This document shows, one piece after another, positions 46,990-61,700 of a stretch of 64,000 nt of DNA (positions are counted from its first letter, which is position 1; the number at the start of each line of letters is the position of its first letter). A program made the position numbers and the translations under genes. Source of the DNA: Diploscapter coronatus (lineage: Eukaryota; Nematoda; Chromadorea; Rhabditida; Rhabditidae); NCBI GenBank assembly GCA_964036155.1, contig OZ038423.1:67719249-67783248 (forward strand). The letters are read 5' to 3'. The notes beneath the pieces are model-generated. The model did not search any database and had not been told where the DNA came from. It worked only from the letters and a program-made list of their open reading frames with translations.

Positions 46990-49900
46990 GCTAAAACGTT
47001 CATTTTTCTCGCTTGAAAAAAAATGTGGATAAAAAGGAAGCTTGGTTTATTTGAACGGCAAGATATCGTATATCCCAGCCAGACTCAATATTGTCCAAGT
47101 TTGCAAAAGTATGTTTCGAATTTTGGTAGGGTTATATTGCACCTCATAGTTATTGTGTTTGGACTTATACCGGATAAACATTTTTACGATTATTAAAATA
47201 TCGTAGCCCAGACTAAATTAATCAAAAAAGTCTGATTCTTTCTGTTTTGAACTTATTTTACGTTAAAGAAATGTTTATGGACTACAATGTTCTTGTGAAG
47301 TTTTGTCTTCTTACAGAATACATTTCAAAGATTCACGTAAGTAGAATATATTTTATAAAATGTTTCTTGGTGTTTCTTTGTGAAGATAATATGATACTGA
47401 ATATATAAGTGAGTGAATCAAGATATTTTTATTATTTTCGATTTATTTTCTTCAAAGCCAATTCCATAAACTTTCACTTCGCTTTTCTCAAATAATTATT
47501 TTGCAATTCTCTCGAAAAGCGTCCACCTTTTGCACTACGATTCCACTGCTAATTAAATCCCGAAAGAAATTGAAGATGAAAAATAATTCTCCGGTGATTT
47601 TTGAGAGTTACATTTTCAAAAGGTGGCGATGATCTTTAATTTTCTGGAAAACCTTATCCTCAGAGAAGATCCTCAACTTTGTGTTTTGAATGTTTACTTA
47701 GTTATCAAGAAAAGGGAGGAAAAATAACACGAATTGACAATTTGTAACAAAGTATTCTAACCAGCTTTCAATATTTTATCTGAAAAGCTTTTTTCAATTA
47801 GAAGTACTTTTCTTTAGCCTTTATCCCATTCGATTTCAAGGTATTCAATCTAAATTTCAAATGGATTTTTATCTTTTTGATTTGAATATTGGATTTAGCT
47901 CGATCACTTTGACATTGAACATCCGTATCATTAATTCTTTCTTAGTCAAGTATTCATTTATGATAAAAAACAAGCTCGATTTAATTTCTAAATTAATGAT
48001 CTTTAATTCTCTGAAAAAATATCATTTTATTGAAAATTCTCAACTTTTGTGCCTCCATCCTCTCGTTTTTTTATGTCAGGATCATATCTGTCAACCGCAC
48101 ATCCATTCAACCTTGTGCCTCTAATTAAAAATTCACCATATTTCTTTCGCTTCATATCAACTTCTCAATGGTTGTTCTGGAAAATACATTTTCACATGAT
48201 GAAGTATAAGGTATTAAGACAGGCTAGAATATATTAAGTTGGAGATCCAATTGAACTTTTCTCTCTTCGCTCTTTCTGTAGTGTGCCTCTGAATTGAAAC
48301 CACCCGCATTCACAAGTTTTAGGTTCTTAGAAAAATATTGGAGTTTAGAAAGTTTCTAAAATTCTAAAAGTAGTTCAAAAGGTTTTTTGTAGCTTCCAAA
48401 AATTCAATTTTGTAATAGAAGTTCACTCGAATCTACGATCCGAATTTTTTTCTTCAATTTCCTTAAAGTAAAATAAGATTTATTCCAATTTTCCCAGAAT
48501 TCTTCAGAGTCATGAAATTCCTTGCCCAGTCAGTTTTTCAATCAGCAAACGCGGTCTCTTTATTTCTTCTGTATTACTCCTCAATCACTCCAAGTGAATG
48601 GGGGTTTTTTCAAGGAATCCTGGAAAGCATGTCCTTTTCTAACCATCTAAACTACACACTATTTCACTTTTGCATAGAAAATGACGATTTTTCTATAAAA
48701 TATGCTATTCCTCAAATTTTCACTTTAAAATTCACTATTTTCTAGCATTTTTTCGTACGCAATACGCACTTTTCCATTTTTTCACCTAAACTACTATTTT
48801 TTTGAATGATTTTTCTTCTCTAAACTACGATATTTCTCCAAAAAACGGAAAACGCACTTTATCTTGTCAATACTTGTGTCTGCGCCTTACCCAAACCTGC
48901 GTTCTTTACGGATCGCCGTTTTCCGGTCTGATTTCCCGGAAACGCTTTTCATGCTCGTATTACTCTCAGAAATTTTTGCAATCACGCGTAAGGCATGCAA
49001 ATGTTTTCCAAAATGGTGAACAATAGCTGAGCAATCCAGGGTGGAATATAATTTATTCCCAGACGGATTGTAGGCGTTTATCGCGTATTTTTCTTGCAAG
49101 AGAATTACGCCTTTCCCCGTGATCGTTTAGGTGTCGAATTTTTTATTCGATTTTTTGCGTGAATTGTGAGATGTTTGGTTTATTTGATTTTCTAAAAAAT
49201 GTTCTTAACAATTTGGGACTAATATCGATTTTTCGAAGACATTCAATGCTACCGTATTATCTGAAGCGTAGCATTGATTTTTTAAAAATAAATGTGCACT
49301 TTAAATGATATGCCGATTAGTGCTTTCACTTTATTAGCCACAAAATACACATTTTATGATCATCGAATTTTAAACTTATTAGTTGCTCATTTTTATCCTT
49401 ACATCTAACAATTTCAGGCTGAATAATTTCAAATCTCAGCGAACCTTTCAAGTTCAAGATTACTTTTATTTTACTCCTAAAATTTCTTCATCCATATTTA
49501 ATCGGACCTAGTTAGACTTTTATAGTTTAGTCTCAAAAATTTGACATGATTCATTCTTTTGCTAAATTCAACTCAGAAAAAATAGCCAGACTATTTCATT
49601 TTTTAGAGTATTACTTTGTCCTTAGACATTCTGTAACAAGTCTCTATAGTTTCATTCAACTTTGGAAAGCTCATTAAGACCAAATAGTCATGCCTATTTT
49701 TGCGCAATTTTTCACGATCTCTCTTACTATTCTGAATTATTTAAAAGGAGTTTTTAAATGGAACCTGCAGACTCGAATAATTGCTAGCAGAATTCCAGGA
49801 ACATTCTGGAAATCTTACTTTCAATAGTAAAGAATAAGCCATAAAAAGCGGCTAATATTAAAATAATTGGGATGTTATTTAGAAGTTCTGAAAACATGTC

Positions 49901-52900
49901 TAGGAAGTTGCAACCGAATTATAATCTAGTTGAAGTCCGGCTTGATGACTCCATCTTTCTGCAAAATTTTTCATCTGTTGGACCTGAACAATTTGCCAAA
50001 TTTTGCACACTATTAAAGGTTTTGAAATTTGATTAACCGACGATAACCCATTAAAAATTGTAAAATGATTCACTTTTCTACAAAATTTAAAAACGTATTT
50101 TCATGCTTGATATTAGATCTGCAAATTTGGACAAGTACTTGTAAAAATATTCTACATTGCCAATAATCTCTCCTAAACCAGCATGTTTGCTCGTTTTCTG
50201 CAAAATTCGAAGCATATTTACCACATTTTGTAAGAGGTATTATGGTAAGTATATAATATGCTCTATTATTCAAAAACTAGGGTTTCAAACATGCGGCTTG
50301 CCATTTATTCATCGCATTATATCCAATTTTAAACAAGTTTATCACTATAGGGATTATTCTGAGTGCACCCTTTGTTATCCTTATAAAGCCATAAAAATTC
50401 GTAAATAATAAAGGGCATTCTAGCCCCACGCTGAGAGAACGCGATTTTAAAAATAGACGAATTTTCGAAAATAGGGTCAATTTTGCCCTTTGTTTGAGAA
50501 AACGCCTTTGAAAAATGAATATTTTGGGCTTTTCAAAACAATTATTTCTCAATTATGCTTCAGGCTTTGTCGAAAATTATGATCAAAAAACGACTGATAA
50601 TTGTGTATTTTTTGTATAAATTTAAAAAATATGAGGAAGTAAATTTAAAACAATTTTATTTTTCCTAATTCCTAACTTTATTTTCTTTTACTTCCAAGAA
50701 ATTGATGATTTCATTTCCAGACTAAAGCTTGGATTAGTTAGGTAATTGCATCGATTTTGTCATAGTCTATTGCGTAAAATTGTCATTCGATAATCTAGCA
50801 AAATCGAAATTAGCATCTTTCTGAAACAACAATCTTAATGTCATATTGGAATATTCATGCAATTCTAGAGGACTTTATCAGATTGTCTGATTTTTTCTTC
50901 CGCTTTCCCAAAATAGATCCTCATTTTCAGTCGCTTTTGATACCAAAAATTCCCCATTTCATCCGTTTTTCAAAGCGCGTTTCTAGTTCGCCCTTTTATC
51001 ATGTGAATTTTCATCGCGTCTACTTTTCCTCAATTTCAGATTTATCTCGAAGATCTTCGTATTCTTTGAGTTTAAATTTCAACGATATCTAAAATATAAA
51101 ATCTTTGTTCTTTGACTTAATTCGTTCAACAAATATCTATATTTCTTCTATTTATTTTTATTCTTGATTTGTCTTGCGAGCAGAATGGTTGAAGTCAATG
51201 ATTAAAATGATCTCTCAAAATATTTCTAATTTTGTAATATTTGCTCAATTTTGAAGTCACTCGAGCTCTTTTTATGACAGAATACCTTTTGAGAATGCTC
51301 AGATATTTCGTGCTCAATAATAATGAATGTTGGCTTCACGAAATAGGTTATAGTTACGTTAAAATAAAACTTTAGAACCAAATTGATAATTGTTGACTCA
51401 AATAGGTTTCAGCTAAATTACCTAGACGTTATATCATTTGTATTGTATAGTATTGCTTGCTATACTAAAGCATCTACCATCCAACTCAAAATATGGTCAA
51501 AATGAAACCTATCCGTTCATGAGTTCTAGAATTTGTACGATTTCGCCGTTCTAAGCCCGAGCTTCTTTATTCAAAACATCTCATATTCAAAGTATTCTTT
51601 CGCATATTAAAGAATACAACTTCGAAACTAGATTCCAATGTCCCAACTCAATTTCTTCTTCTCAATAAAGAAACTTGACCAAATTATTTTTCGTGGAAAA
51701 TTCCTCCCATTTTTAAAGATAGCTTATAAACGCTTTTTGGAATAGTTGAAATGTTGCAATGCCAAAACTTGCAGACATCCGGTCATAATACGGAGTTTTA
51801 TGTACCATTGAGTTTTGAATAACTTCTTTCATGCGGCGAGTCTTTCGTTTGTTATCTTTACCTCATCAAACCCTAAAAATATCTTTATTATACTTTAGTA
51901 CTCCGAAAATAACGAATAGCTTTATTTACGAAAGCATGCATTTGAAACTTTTGCGTAATATTTATGCTTCGAAATAGTCCATCTTCGTGATATTTGAATC
52001 ATTTAAAATCTCATTAAATGCTTAATAATAGGAGATGTAAAACTATCTGCTGTAAAATCTTCACAATAACTTATGTTCGTAGAAAATAGCGCGAATTTTG
52101 CACTGATCTATTTGTCAGAATAAAAATGTTAAATATCACCTGTTTTCAATATACGACATTTAAAGTACGGTGCTTTCAGACATAGAATCTATTCTTGTCT
52201 ATTCGGTGTCAATGATAAAATGTACACCTTAAAAACCGCCTGAAATAGTCTTCATAATTTAAGTCCTTAACGTCTATTCACGCCTTTGTAAAATTAGGAG
52301 GAGTGCTATCTGAATTTAGCAAGTTGGAGATAGACTCAGAGAAAAACCGATATAATGATAGAGAATCGGTTAATAAACCCGGCTGAAATATCGAAACCCG
52401 CAAATTTTCGGCCTCATCTAATATTCCACTGTCGGTAACCTTTATTGCTTTGTGAAGGCCGAACAATTTTGGACTTGTTATTTTGTTACATTTTCATTTT
52501 TAATTAATGTTTCCTCTGTGTGGCGTTTCAGTTCCTAAAATATTTTTCAATTTAAATTTAAATTGCATCGCTTTTCGCAAAGTTCACGGGAAGTTACTAT
52601 AAGAGGCGTTGTTTGTTACATTCTTTGGTTTTTCTTGCACACGAAACAATCGGTTCCAGAAATTTTTAAATTAGAGATAATAATTCCTATGCATACTATT
52701 CTAATGATACAGCATTTGATAGTATTAAATTATTTAGAATCGATTCTTTATATCTATTCATTATGCTTTCATTTTTAAGAACACCGAAAGATAGGTTCCA
52801 AAATTTCGCCAGTTAATAGCCGTTCCAGCATTAAAGCTCAGTCTTTTCTGTTAAGAATAAGATAAAATATTCCAAAACTTTCGATTTTACTTCAAAACTT

Positions 52901-53429
52901 GTAAGCTACATATTTTATGATGATGATTTTTGTATCTCGTAATCACATTAACCACGATTTTTCAACCAACAAATATGGTCTTCTTAGCGACAATTTTAAT
53001 CTTTTTAAAAGTTTTATCCGACTTTTTGCATTTGTATTTTGTACTGGAGGTGAAAAACGCTTATTTTCATATTCCATAATCGTTTTATAAATGATGTAAG
53101 ATAAGATAAATTGTACTCAAAACCAGTTTATTTCCTTATCAAACTCATCATTTTGTTAGTTAGTTAGAGCCCTCATATAAGTTCAACATTAGCTTTAAAG
53201 CTCCAAATTTATTTTTGATATTTTTTCATTGATAATTTTTCAGTTGTCTAAGACCAGTAACATATTTTTGAAGCTACTTTGAACTGAATTCTTTTGAAAC
53301 CTATTTGATGAACTGTAAACCGTATTATTTTGGTCTTTTAGGCACGAATACAGAATTTATTTGTGATCATTCATATCAATCGGATTTTCCTGAAACATAA
53401 CATAATCATTTTTATGAACAATCGTAGTA

Positions 53430-53915
53430 TTGTCCATTGTAAACGACAAGACCGTCGCCAGTGCCCTTCGCGAAAGGGGAGGTGCGAAGCCCATCGCGTT
53501 CTCATGCGTTGCGGCTTTCATTGTTAGGAGCATTTTTCATACGAAATTCCCGTTATTTTTTGATTTTCTGTCGAAATTTCACTAATTATCGATAATTTTA
53601 AAAGTTCTGTAGAAGAAAATCATTTAAAAAATCTAAATTTGAATCAATCGTCTAGAAATCGCTAAAAACGAGATAAAAGAGCAAATTTCCACTTAATAAT
53701 CGATAATCTAATCATAATTAGCACTAATTGCCATTAATTAACGGATAATTAATGAGATTTCGATAGAAAATCGAAAAATAGTGGATGAAAATGAGAATTT
53801 CGTGTGAAAAATGCTCCTCACAATGGAAGCCGCAACGGATGGGAACGCGATGGGCTTCGCACCTTCCCCTTTCGCGAAGGGCACTGGCGACGGCCTTGTC
53901 GTTTACAATGGACAA
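53430..53915. mobile_element. Foldback element (MITE), Tc1/mariner-like by its TA target duplication
   Basis: The ends TTGTCCATTGTAAACGACAA (53430) and their inverse at 53896-53915 are identical over 20 bases. The element is flanked by TA on both sides (53428-53429 and 53916-53917). The arms run inward for about 170 bases at high identity, through GCCAGTGCCCTTCGCGAAAG and GCGAAGCCCATCGCGTTC. The middle is about 130 bases of AT-rich spacer. No transposase frame is present, so it is non-autonomous. The open frames across the arms are by-products of their GC-rich composition. The high arm identity suggests a fairly recent insertion. Confidence 0.85.
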
Positions 53916-55739
53916 TATAAGCTATGGACCTATTGGACTCAACACAATGCTTTTAATGGAAGGCTCCTCTCATTTATTTTTATCTGAAACTATCCAAAAT
54001 TGTTGATAGATTTATGATAGTCAATCTAGAGATTATTTTTCCCGAAACCAAAATCACTAATAACTTAGAAACTTTACCCTTCCATTTATTTCTGACACCT
54101 ACACAAACAGCTTTCAATGATTTATCCAACAATTTATCATCAAAGTGAAACCCAGACTGATCAAAATCTAGAAGCACTTTATATCGACTCAATAGATGTT
54201 TTAGTCAAACTTAATCTCTGAAAACATATTCTTATGATCTCATTAATCCTTTCTCAGCTCAAAACGTTTTCTTCTCTACCCATTCTCTCTAAAATATCAT
54301 CTTTCGCCATAATCCCTCACTTTTCACATCCCTTTAAATTATCCTTCATATGCTTTCTTCTCTGTGTTCTCTTTTGAGTCCTCACTATTTCACGCCTCAC
54401 TTTTAATGACATTTTCCGTATGAAAAATCTCACCTTGTCAAGAGCCTTATAGGGCAACTACAGCTTATCGAACCCCCGCCTTTAAAGGATATTCTTTATC
54501 CCTGATTTGTGCTGAGCGTTCAAAAGACCGAAAAATTCGAATTTTTCAAGTCTATCAACCTAAAGTCTCTATTTTCACCTACTAGCCTTGAATTTTCAAC
54601 CTAAGAGGATCCAGAAATTTTCCCAGAGCTATAATTCCTACTGTAGCCGAACTCTGAAAGTACGTCTGATTTTCTAAAAACTCAAAAATTCGGAAAGTTC
54701 GGAATTTTTCCGAAAATACCTGAAAATCTGAGGTTTGCCTGACTTTTCTGTGAAAATTCTCTATTTTGAACCCGAGTGTTGATAATCGAAAAGCTCGACT
54801 AATTTCTCTATTAGTTGCAAATTTTCGGCGTTTCTGCAGCAATCTTGGCTGAGGTACGCTAAGTCATACATTATTCGATGAGATTAGACACCCCTCGGAA
54901 GTCGGATGGCCTGCTGGCACAGGGGGCGAAACTCCAAAAAGTTGTGTTTTGCCGCAAGAAGGCCCTTCTTGCAAATTCTGGCCTGAGAAAGACTGCACCT
55001 TCTTCGGTTAATTCTCAAAAATGCTCGAGAAAAATCGTCTATGATAATTTTTCACCCTGAATATTCAGCGCCAGCATTTTGCACGTCGTACTGAACTCTG
55101 CGGTAATTTTCCCTACTGACTTTTAGTAGTGTCTTATCTTTTTCCAATTCCTCGAAATACTCATGAAAAATTGTCTCGGAAAACTTTTTGCCCCGCAATT
55201 TTTAGAGCGATTTTTTGCACGCCCTATTAAACCTCGGGCGATAATTTTAGCGATGAATTATTAAAGACCCAAAAATTGCCGACCTGACTAATAAACACTT
55301 TCTAAACAAACCCCCGTGTTCGTATAGAGTCATTGAAAAAGTATGCTCGCGCGAGATTTTTGCAATCTTAGGAAATTACGCTTAGTTGAATCTGGAAAAT
55401 TAGTCTAAAGTTTGGATTTGTAAAGTAGTCACGTAAAGTCGCTATCTTTCGATAGTTTTTACGCACTCAAACAATCTCCGAATTATTTTATCTTCAAAAG
55501 TGAATACATTTTCAAATTCGGAAACTTATCGTACGTGATTTCTTTCAAATACTATCGTCAAGTTTTTTCTTTTGAATATCCAGACTCAACATTGATGTTT
55601 AAGCGTTGCTTACGAGCTCAAAAATTAATTTTTCGGCTCTCATAATGCACCTTCATGGCTATAATCCCCTATAGCTAATCATGATATAGTTTATGGTTTT
55701 GGGTTTCAAAATTGTTATAAATACCCCCAAATTCAGAAG

Positions 55740-58700
55740 ATGAACGAGACTAACGACTCTTTACCTATCAGACTGGATTACCCATTCCTTATGCTTGACG
55801 AATTGGTAAGTAGGGTAGTTTTGACAGTTTTTGCAAAAATAGCTGGATTTAATCCCTTAAACAAAGAACTTTGCCTACGAAGTTTATGCAAATAAATTAT
55901 AGGGAGTTTGAAGAAAGATCGAGAATTTTAATATTATCAAGTGCGACAACCTGGAAGTGTCGAGAATAAAGGGATAAAGAGTGATTTTAGGCCAATCTCT
56001 CCTTTTCATGTTTTATTTCTCTCTTTCTAACATGCTGAAAAATAGCCGTGCCCCACTTTGCACTTCCCAGATCTTCGGACCAAACAATAACTGATTTTAT
56101 ATCTTTACTACTTCAGTAACATAATTTGATGATATGATATGTTATCTGATATTTTTCAACAATTTCTTATTTATTCATCATTACATATCATCTCCTTAAT
56201 CTTTTCCAGAGCTCACCCACTATCATTATAATTTTTACTCGAAACTTACTATCATCTCTAATTCTTTACACGCTTTTGGGGTTATTTTTCTCAAACATAA
56301 ATATCTAAAATTATAGCCATATTCGCACGATGAGTACAATATCTGAAAAGCTACTATTGAATTACGACTTTTAATTTCTTCTAAACTTCTCAAACCATCT
56401 AAAATTTTTCAATCTCGATATTTCTAATCAGAATTTTTAACAACACTTGAACTTCGATCATTATTCTTAGCATTTTCGCAACTCACGTCCCAAAATACGC
56501 CAATTGTGCACATTTCTGAGAAACAGCTATTTGAATAATTGCATCTGATTCGCGACATTTTGTCATTTCTCGAAAAGAGCTCGAATTTCAAGAATTCATT
56601 CATCGTGCAAGTCTCGCATACTTACTTGGATCATTTAGTTTACTTTGCAAGTTCGATTTATTCAAATTATGCCACCCTCTGAATTGTCGTTTCTGATCTG
56701 GATGGTAATTTTGGAGCTTAAAAATAACTTTTCTATGAACTTCATTCATCTTTTCTTTCAAATTTCTGCACCTTAATGCTAACTTTCCGCTATGAATTTG
56801 TAATTTTTGACTTGGTATAAAACTTTAGGGTATAATTTCGACTTCTCAAATAAATTTCGTGAAATTTAACCAGTTTTCCTTAATTTTTCCGGTTTTCATT
56901 TCAAATTTGTTCAACTTTTCGCCAAATTTATCATGCTCTGTCGACTATTCCCACATTCTAACGAGAATTGTTAGGCTTTGTGCTTCAAATATCCGGAAAA
57001 TAAGCACGAATTCGCGCTGAAACCCACCCAACTAGGAGAATTTAAGAGTGCGTTCCGAAAGTTTTGAATCCGTCAAGTAATGATTTGATGAAATTTGCGT
57101 GTGAATTTTGACCGCGCCAATTTTCGATGAGTTAGCGCGAATTTCCCATGGCTTATTTTGGACGAATTGACATACAACTTATCCGAATTTGCCCTTAGAA
57201 TTGCGTCAAATTTTGTATTTATTCAAAACACATACAATTTTTCTACATCAACTTTTATAGGGACAACGATTTTAAACATTTATTCCAGAAAGTTTGATAT
57301 ATCATTGTTTATATCTAGAATTTAGATCAAAGACTAATAATTGATAATTTGAAATTTTAGGATAAAATTAAACTTTTTGTTTTCATTATTCATATGGTGT
57401 TTCGTTCAAACTTTATGAAAATCTCATCCAAAAAATCTATTTTTACCTAAACCTGCCAAATTTAACTACGCAACTAGAGTGCTTCCAAAATTTTCAAATT
57501 TGTTCCTTATTGGGGGTGAATTTTGAATACTAATGAGTATTTAGAACGTCGGACAAATAAGACTCCGTGAGAAATAGCTCGCCCCATAATAAAGCCTACA
57601 AACTAAATACAGGCTGAAATGTCAAAAGTTCGCTACATATTCTATCTTTTACTAATTATTATCCATTTCTATGTCGTGAGAATATCATTTCTAGTTGCGT
57701 GTTTAAGGACGACTTAAAGAAATCCGTCTTTGATAATGAACCAGAGATTTGTTTTTATGTTTGAGCGTATTTTGGTAAGTGTCTGACGTGCCAGATGAGG
57801 TCCTTCAAATTGTTTTATTTCTGAGGTTTGACTGGAATTTTTCTGGTCGGCTTTTTATTTATTTTTGGGGTGTCTGAACCCGAACGTCCTAGAGAATTAA
57901 AAGAGGGCCAGGGAAATTCTAGGATGTGCGAAAATTTTAATGGGAGAAATTCGACGAGAAGTTGAAAATTCTTGGAGAATAAAAGGCGAACTGGTAGCAT
58001 ACTATTAGTGACGTAGATGTGTTGTTATTCAAATGGTTGAAACATTTTGAGACAAAATTTCACATACTACTTGATATATTGAATGCTAAGGGAATTATAA
58101 AATTCTGCAGATACGATATAAATTTATCCGAATAATATTGGTGCGTTTTATCATATTGCTCATGACGATTTCTCAGATAACAATAATCAATCAACTTTTC
58201 CTCTTCATATTTACGCTCACATGTCTTGGCATCATTTCCTGCGTATATATCGTAAGCATAAATCTCGCCGTTTTCTCAGGAACTATTCATCCATAACAAA
58301 CGCTTCGGAGCCTAAATCATTCGGCGCATAAAATTCACTTTTCCCGCAAAGCTTCCCCTGGATCAAGGTTACCTTTAAAATCTCGTTCGATATAAAAATT
58401 CAATTTTTCCGTCCTCTAGAACGTGTCAGTTGCAATTCATAACTTTCGTCGGGTTCTGAGAGACTAAAACTTATTTTCTCGGTCGGGATTTTAGCGATAC
58501 TCGTCAATTTATGGATAGGGTCCTTGCTCGTACCCCTTTTGATTGTGTCTCGCCCTTTTTCGGCGGTTTTTTTCGTCGACTTTTGCCCTGCCTTTCTCGT
58601 GTGTCAATTTTATTTGCCTTGATTATTCGAGGCAAACTTCCGGTTTCGTATTCTGATCCGAGACAATTCTGAATGGAGATGAAAAAATATCCTATCGTGG

Positions 58701-61700
58701 AAGACGTGGTCACATTTGGAAAAAAAAATATTTGGAATGAAGAGATGTTGCGAAGAAATATAGGAAATGGACTACAAAAGAGTTTGGGGTAAAGTCGGGG
58801 AAAAATTAGCGGCTGAGTTCATGAGACTTTAAAATATTAAGAAATATCATCTTAAGTGTTGAAGCGACTTTAATGACACGCTCCAAGTAACTTCAAGTTT
58901 AGCTCTATTCTTAGAAAACTTCCAAAAATCCAACTTTAACTCCAAATTCTGCAAAAATGTAGTTTGGGAGTACCCCATCATCATCAAGACATGCATTCAT
59001 TAGGACCCAAAAATACATATCCATCAAAAATTCAGATGATGAATACATAGCACCCTGCAAAATTTTACTCGAAAATGAGACAAAAGTGTGTCGAGTTTTC
59101 TTCTTTTGTCCCACATTCATACTAAATCATCAGATGATGTGAAAATAATGATGTTTCAAATCATGACCTATAAAAACGTGATAATATCTAAGAGTTTTAA
59201 AATGGACTTTGAAATGAGGAAGTTTCTTGCAAACTTTTGACTTGTAATTTTTGAACATCCGAATCTGTAACTTGATACAGATTTGGCAATTTTCATTAAT
59301 GCTTTTAGATGTTGCGTCAAGTTTAGACGGCACGCGGCTTGAGAGCGTTCCAACTATATATTTAGATTTTGTTTCCTGTGATATGATACTTATCGAACTA
59401 TCAACACTTTTCTTTCCAACTTTAGATGATCTTCCCTGAAACACAATTGTAACATTTCTACTTTATCGTTTTTAATGCATATAATTTCGCATTCTGTTAC
59501 CGTAATCCTAAGGCAATTTTTTTAAAATTTAATATTCAAGATATATGTGATTCTTACAAGCCCGAAAATATCGAGCAAATTACCTCGAAATTGACCCAAA
59601 TACCCGCAAATTGAGTCGGTTTTTCTTCGAATCCACCCCATATATGATTTACAAGAATAAGAATGAGGTTGAACGTTTCTGGGAATTTTTGCGCCTCGAA
59701 TAACTTATTTTCCTAGATTACATTTGCAAGATCTATTCATATTCTCAGAAAATTTCATATTTTCTAAAATATCGTATATTTCTTGAAATAATCGAAAATG
59801 GTGATGAGGTTTTCCATTTTTACAATTTAAAATGTTTAAACTTTGTCCTTTCTTGCTGCCAATTTGTATCTTTGAACTTCCAAAATCAAATTAACTTTCA
59901 GTCAAAAGTTTCATGCTTCTGTCAAAAATTGACAAATTTCCGTGTCTCTATCTTCCTATAAGATAAATTCTGGGCTAGAACCCAGAGAATAAGGCTCCAG
60001 GAAGATTTTTGATAGGGAATTCAAAGATTTCAAAGATGATGCGTCTAAAATTCTATTATGATCGAAATAGACCTAGATCTTTGAGCGTCGGATTAAAATT
60101 CTAAAACAATGCCTTATTTTGAAAGCCTTTTGTTAAATACTCAAAATGTAGGCTTGAGAATAATAGTAGTATACATAATCATGAGTATTTCTTAAAATCT
60201 ATAAAGTCTATATATCAAATATCATTTCTTTCGCCATGGTTTTTGAAACTCTGAGCTTGGTATCATTAAGAATGCATATTTGAGATTTATGCAATCTTTA
60301 TGAAGCAAGATGTTGGACTTTCATAATTCAATCGTTTAAGCAATTTGAGCTTTAAATTGGCTATTCAACTTAGTTCTGAATCAAATGAAATATGCCAATT
60401 ATCCTAGACACTCAACCATGATAACATTCACATATTCTGCTGTAATTTAATTTTTATGCACTAGTTTATTCATGTGCCGTTTCAAAATAAGTTTTAAGTT
60501 CATCGTCATAAGCTAAAGAATGCCTTGATTTCACCTGAAGAATGAACACCCATTGCTAAAAATGGGCTATGATTGTGGTGGATGAACTTTCGAAGCGTAT
60601 TTTGACCGTTATTTTCAAATATCATGTGAATTTTTCATGACCAATTTTGGTTTATCGTGAGTCTCATTATTTTTATTATTATCCTCAATTTTGTTCTCAA
60701 GTAGGTTCACTTGATCTATTGTCATTATCATGCAGGAAGTAAACTCTCCTGACGCGTGGTTCAGAATTTTTAAACTATCATAATCGATAACTAATTTAAT
60801 CGAATTTGTATTCTTCATGTCTTTAGAAACTAATATCCATGAGCTGATTTTATCCTTCATTGAATCTCATAGATTCATAGACAAACTAATATTTACAAAA
60901 TATTGTCGGCAAAATACTTTTATTCCCTTGAGCTCCTATTGGACAACATGATTTTCCCTAAAGCAGGGCATCTAGGTTACATCCCATTCATTTTTGCCCC
61001 ACACAAAACTCTTTTAGCGGATATAATTTGATTGTGCTCAGGCCCGAGACCTTATAGGGCTAGCAAAAAGTCGCCTAAATAGGGGTACAAAACAAGAATT
61101 TCTTGTTCAAAAAGAAGTTTGATCTTTTACCATTCTGTGCCTTGCGGCAAAAATTCAATTTTTTAAAAAGGCGATCTTTGAGTATTCCGGGAACAGGGCA
61201 GATCACTTTAGGGTCAGCACGAAAAATTCGGCAACAAAATTTCTTTGGTATCATGCTCAAAAATGCTTGTAATTTTAAATATTGGAAAGCCACAAAAAGA
61301 GCAATATCTTCGATTAAGTTCGTTAGAATCTCAAATCTCACAGAATATTTATCTTTTGATATTAATTTTTGTCTGGCCTAAAGTTATGCAATGGCAATGC
61401 TCATGTTGGTGAATTATCCCAGACTAACATCGTATTGCTTCTTTCCAAAATTGTTTATTTTTAAACCCGATCAAATTAAATTCCATTCATAACTGACTTT
61501 GTTTATTTCAGAATATGAAATTTTGAACTTTCTGAAAATCGTGTTTTCCTGATTCCCATTTTCCCACCTGCATGCATGCAAGCGAATATCAAATGATCCA
61601 GAAAATAATGCGCTATTTTTCAAGGTTGGTCCCAAAAAGCTTGTCTTCGAAAGATCGCGAAATTCCCGCCTTTTGTTCATTTTTAAGCGAGTAAATACCC

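Larger units (their letters stand above)
43076..55739. other. Long gene-poor region, about 12.7 kb
   Basis: No gene could be assembled on either strand. The many open frames of 60-90 codons are what AT-rich DNA gives by chance. Notable contents are a 24-bp palindrome (46966-46989), a GC-richer island with a spliceable open frame (about 48880-49120), a 486-bp foldback element (53430-53915) and a small hairpin (GCAAGAAGGCCCTTCTTGC, about 54955). Much of it may be distant control sequence for the receptor gene to the right. Confidence 0.45.

Noticed and set aside
53724..54006. Overlapping open frames on both strands with basic, Cys-containing products
   Set aside because: They lie in the GC-rich right arm of the foldback element and mirror frames in the left arm, so they reflect the repeat and are not taken as genes.
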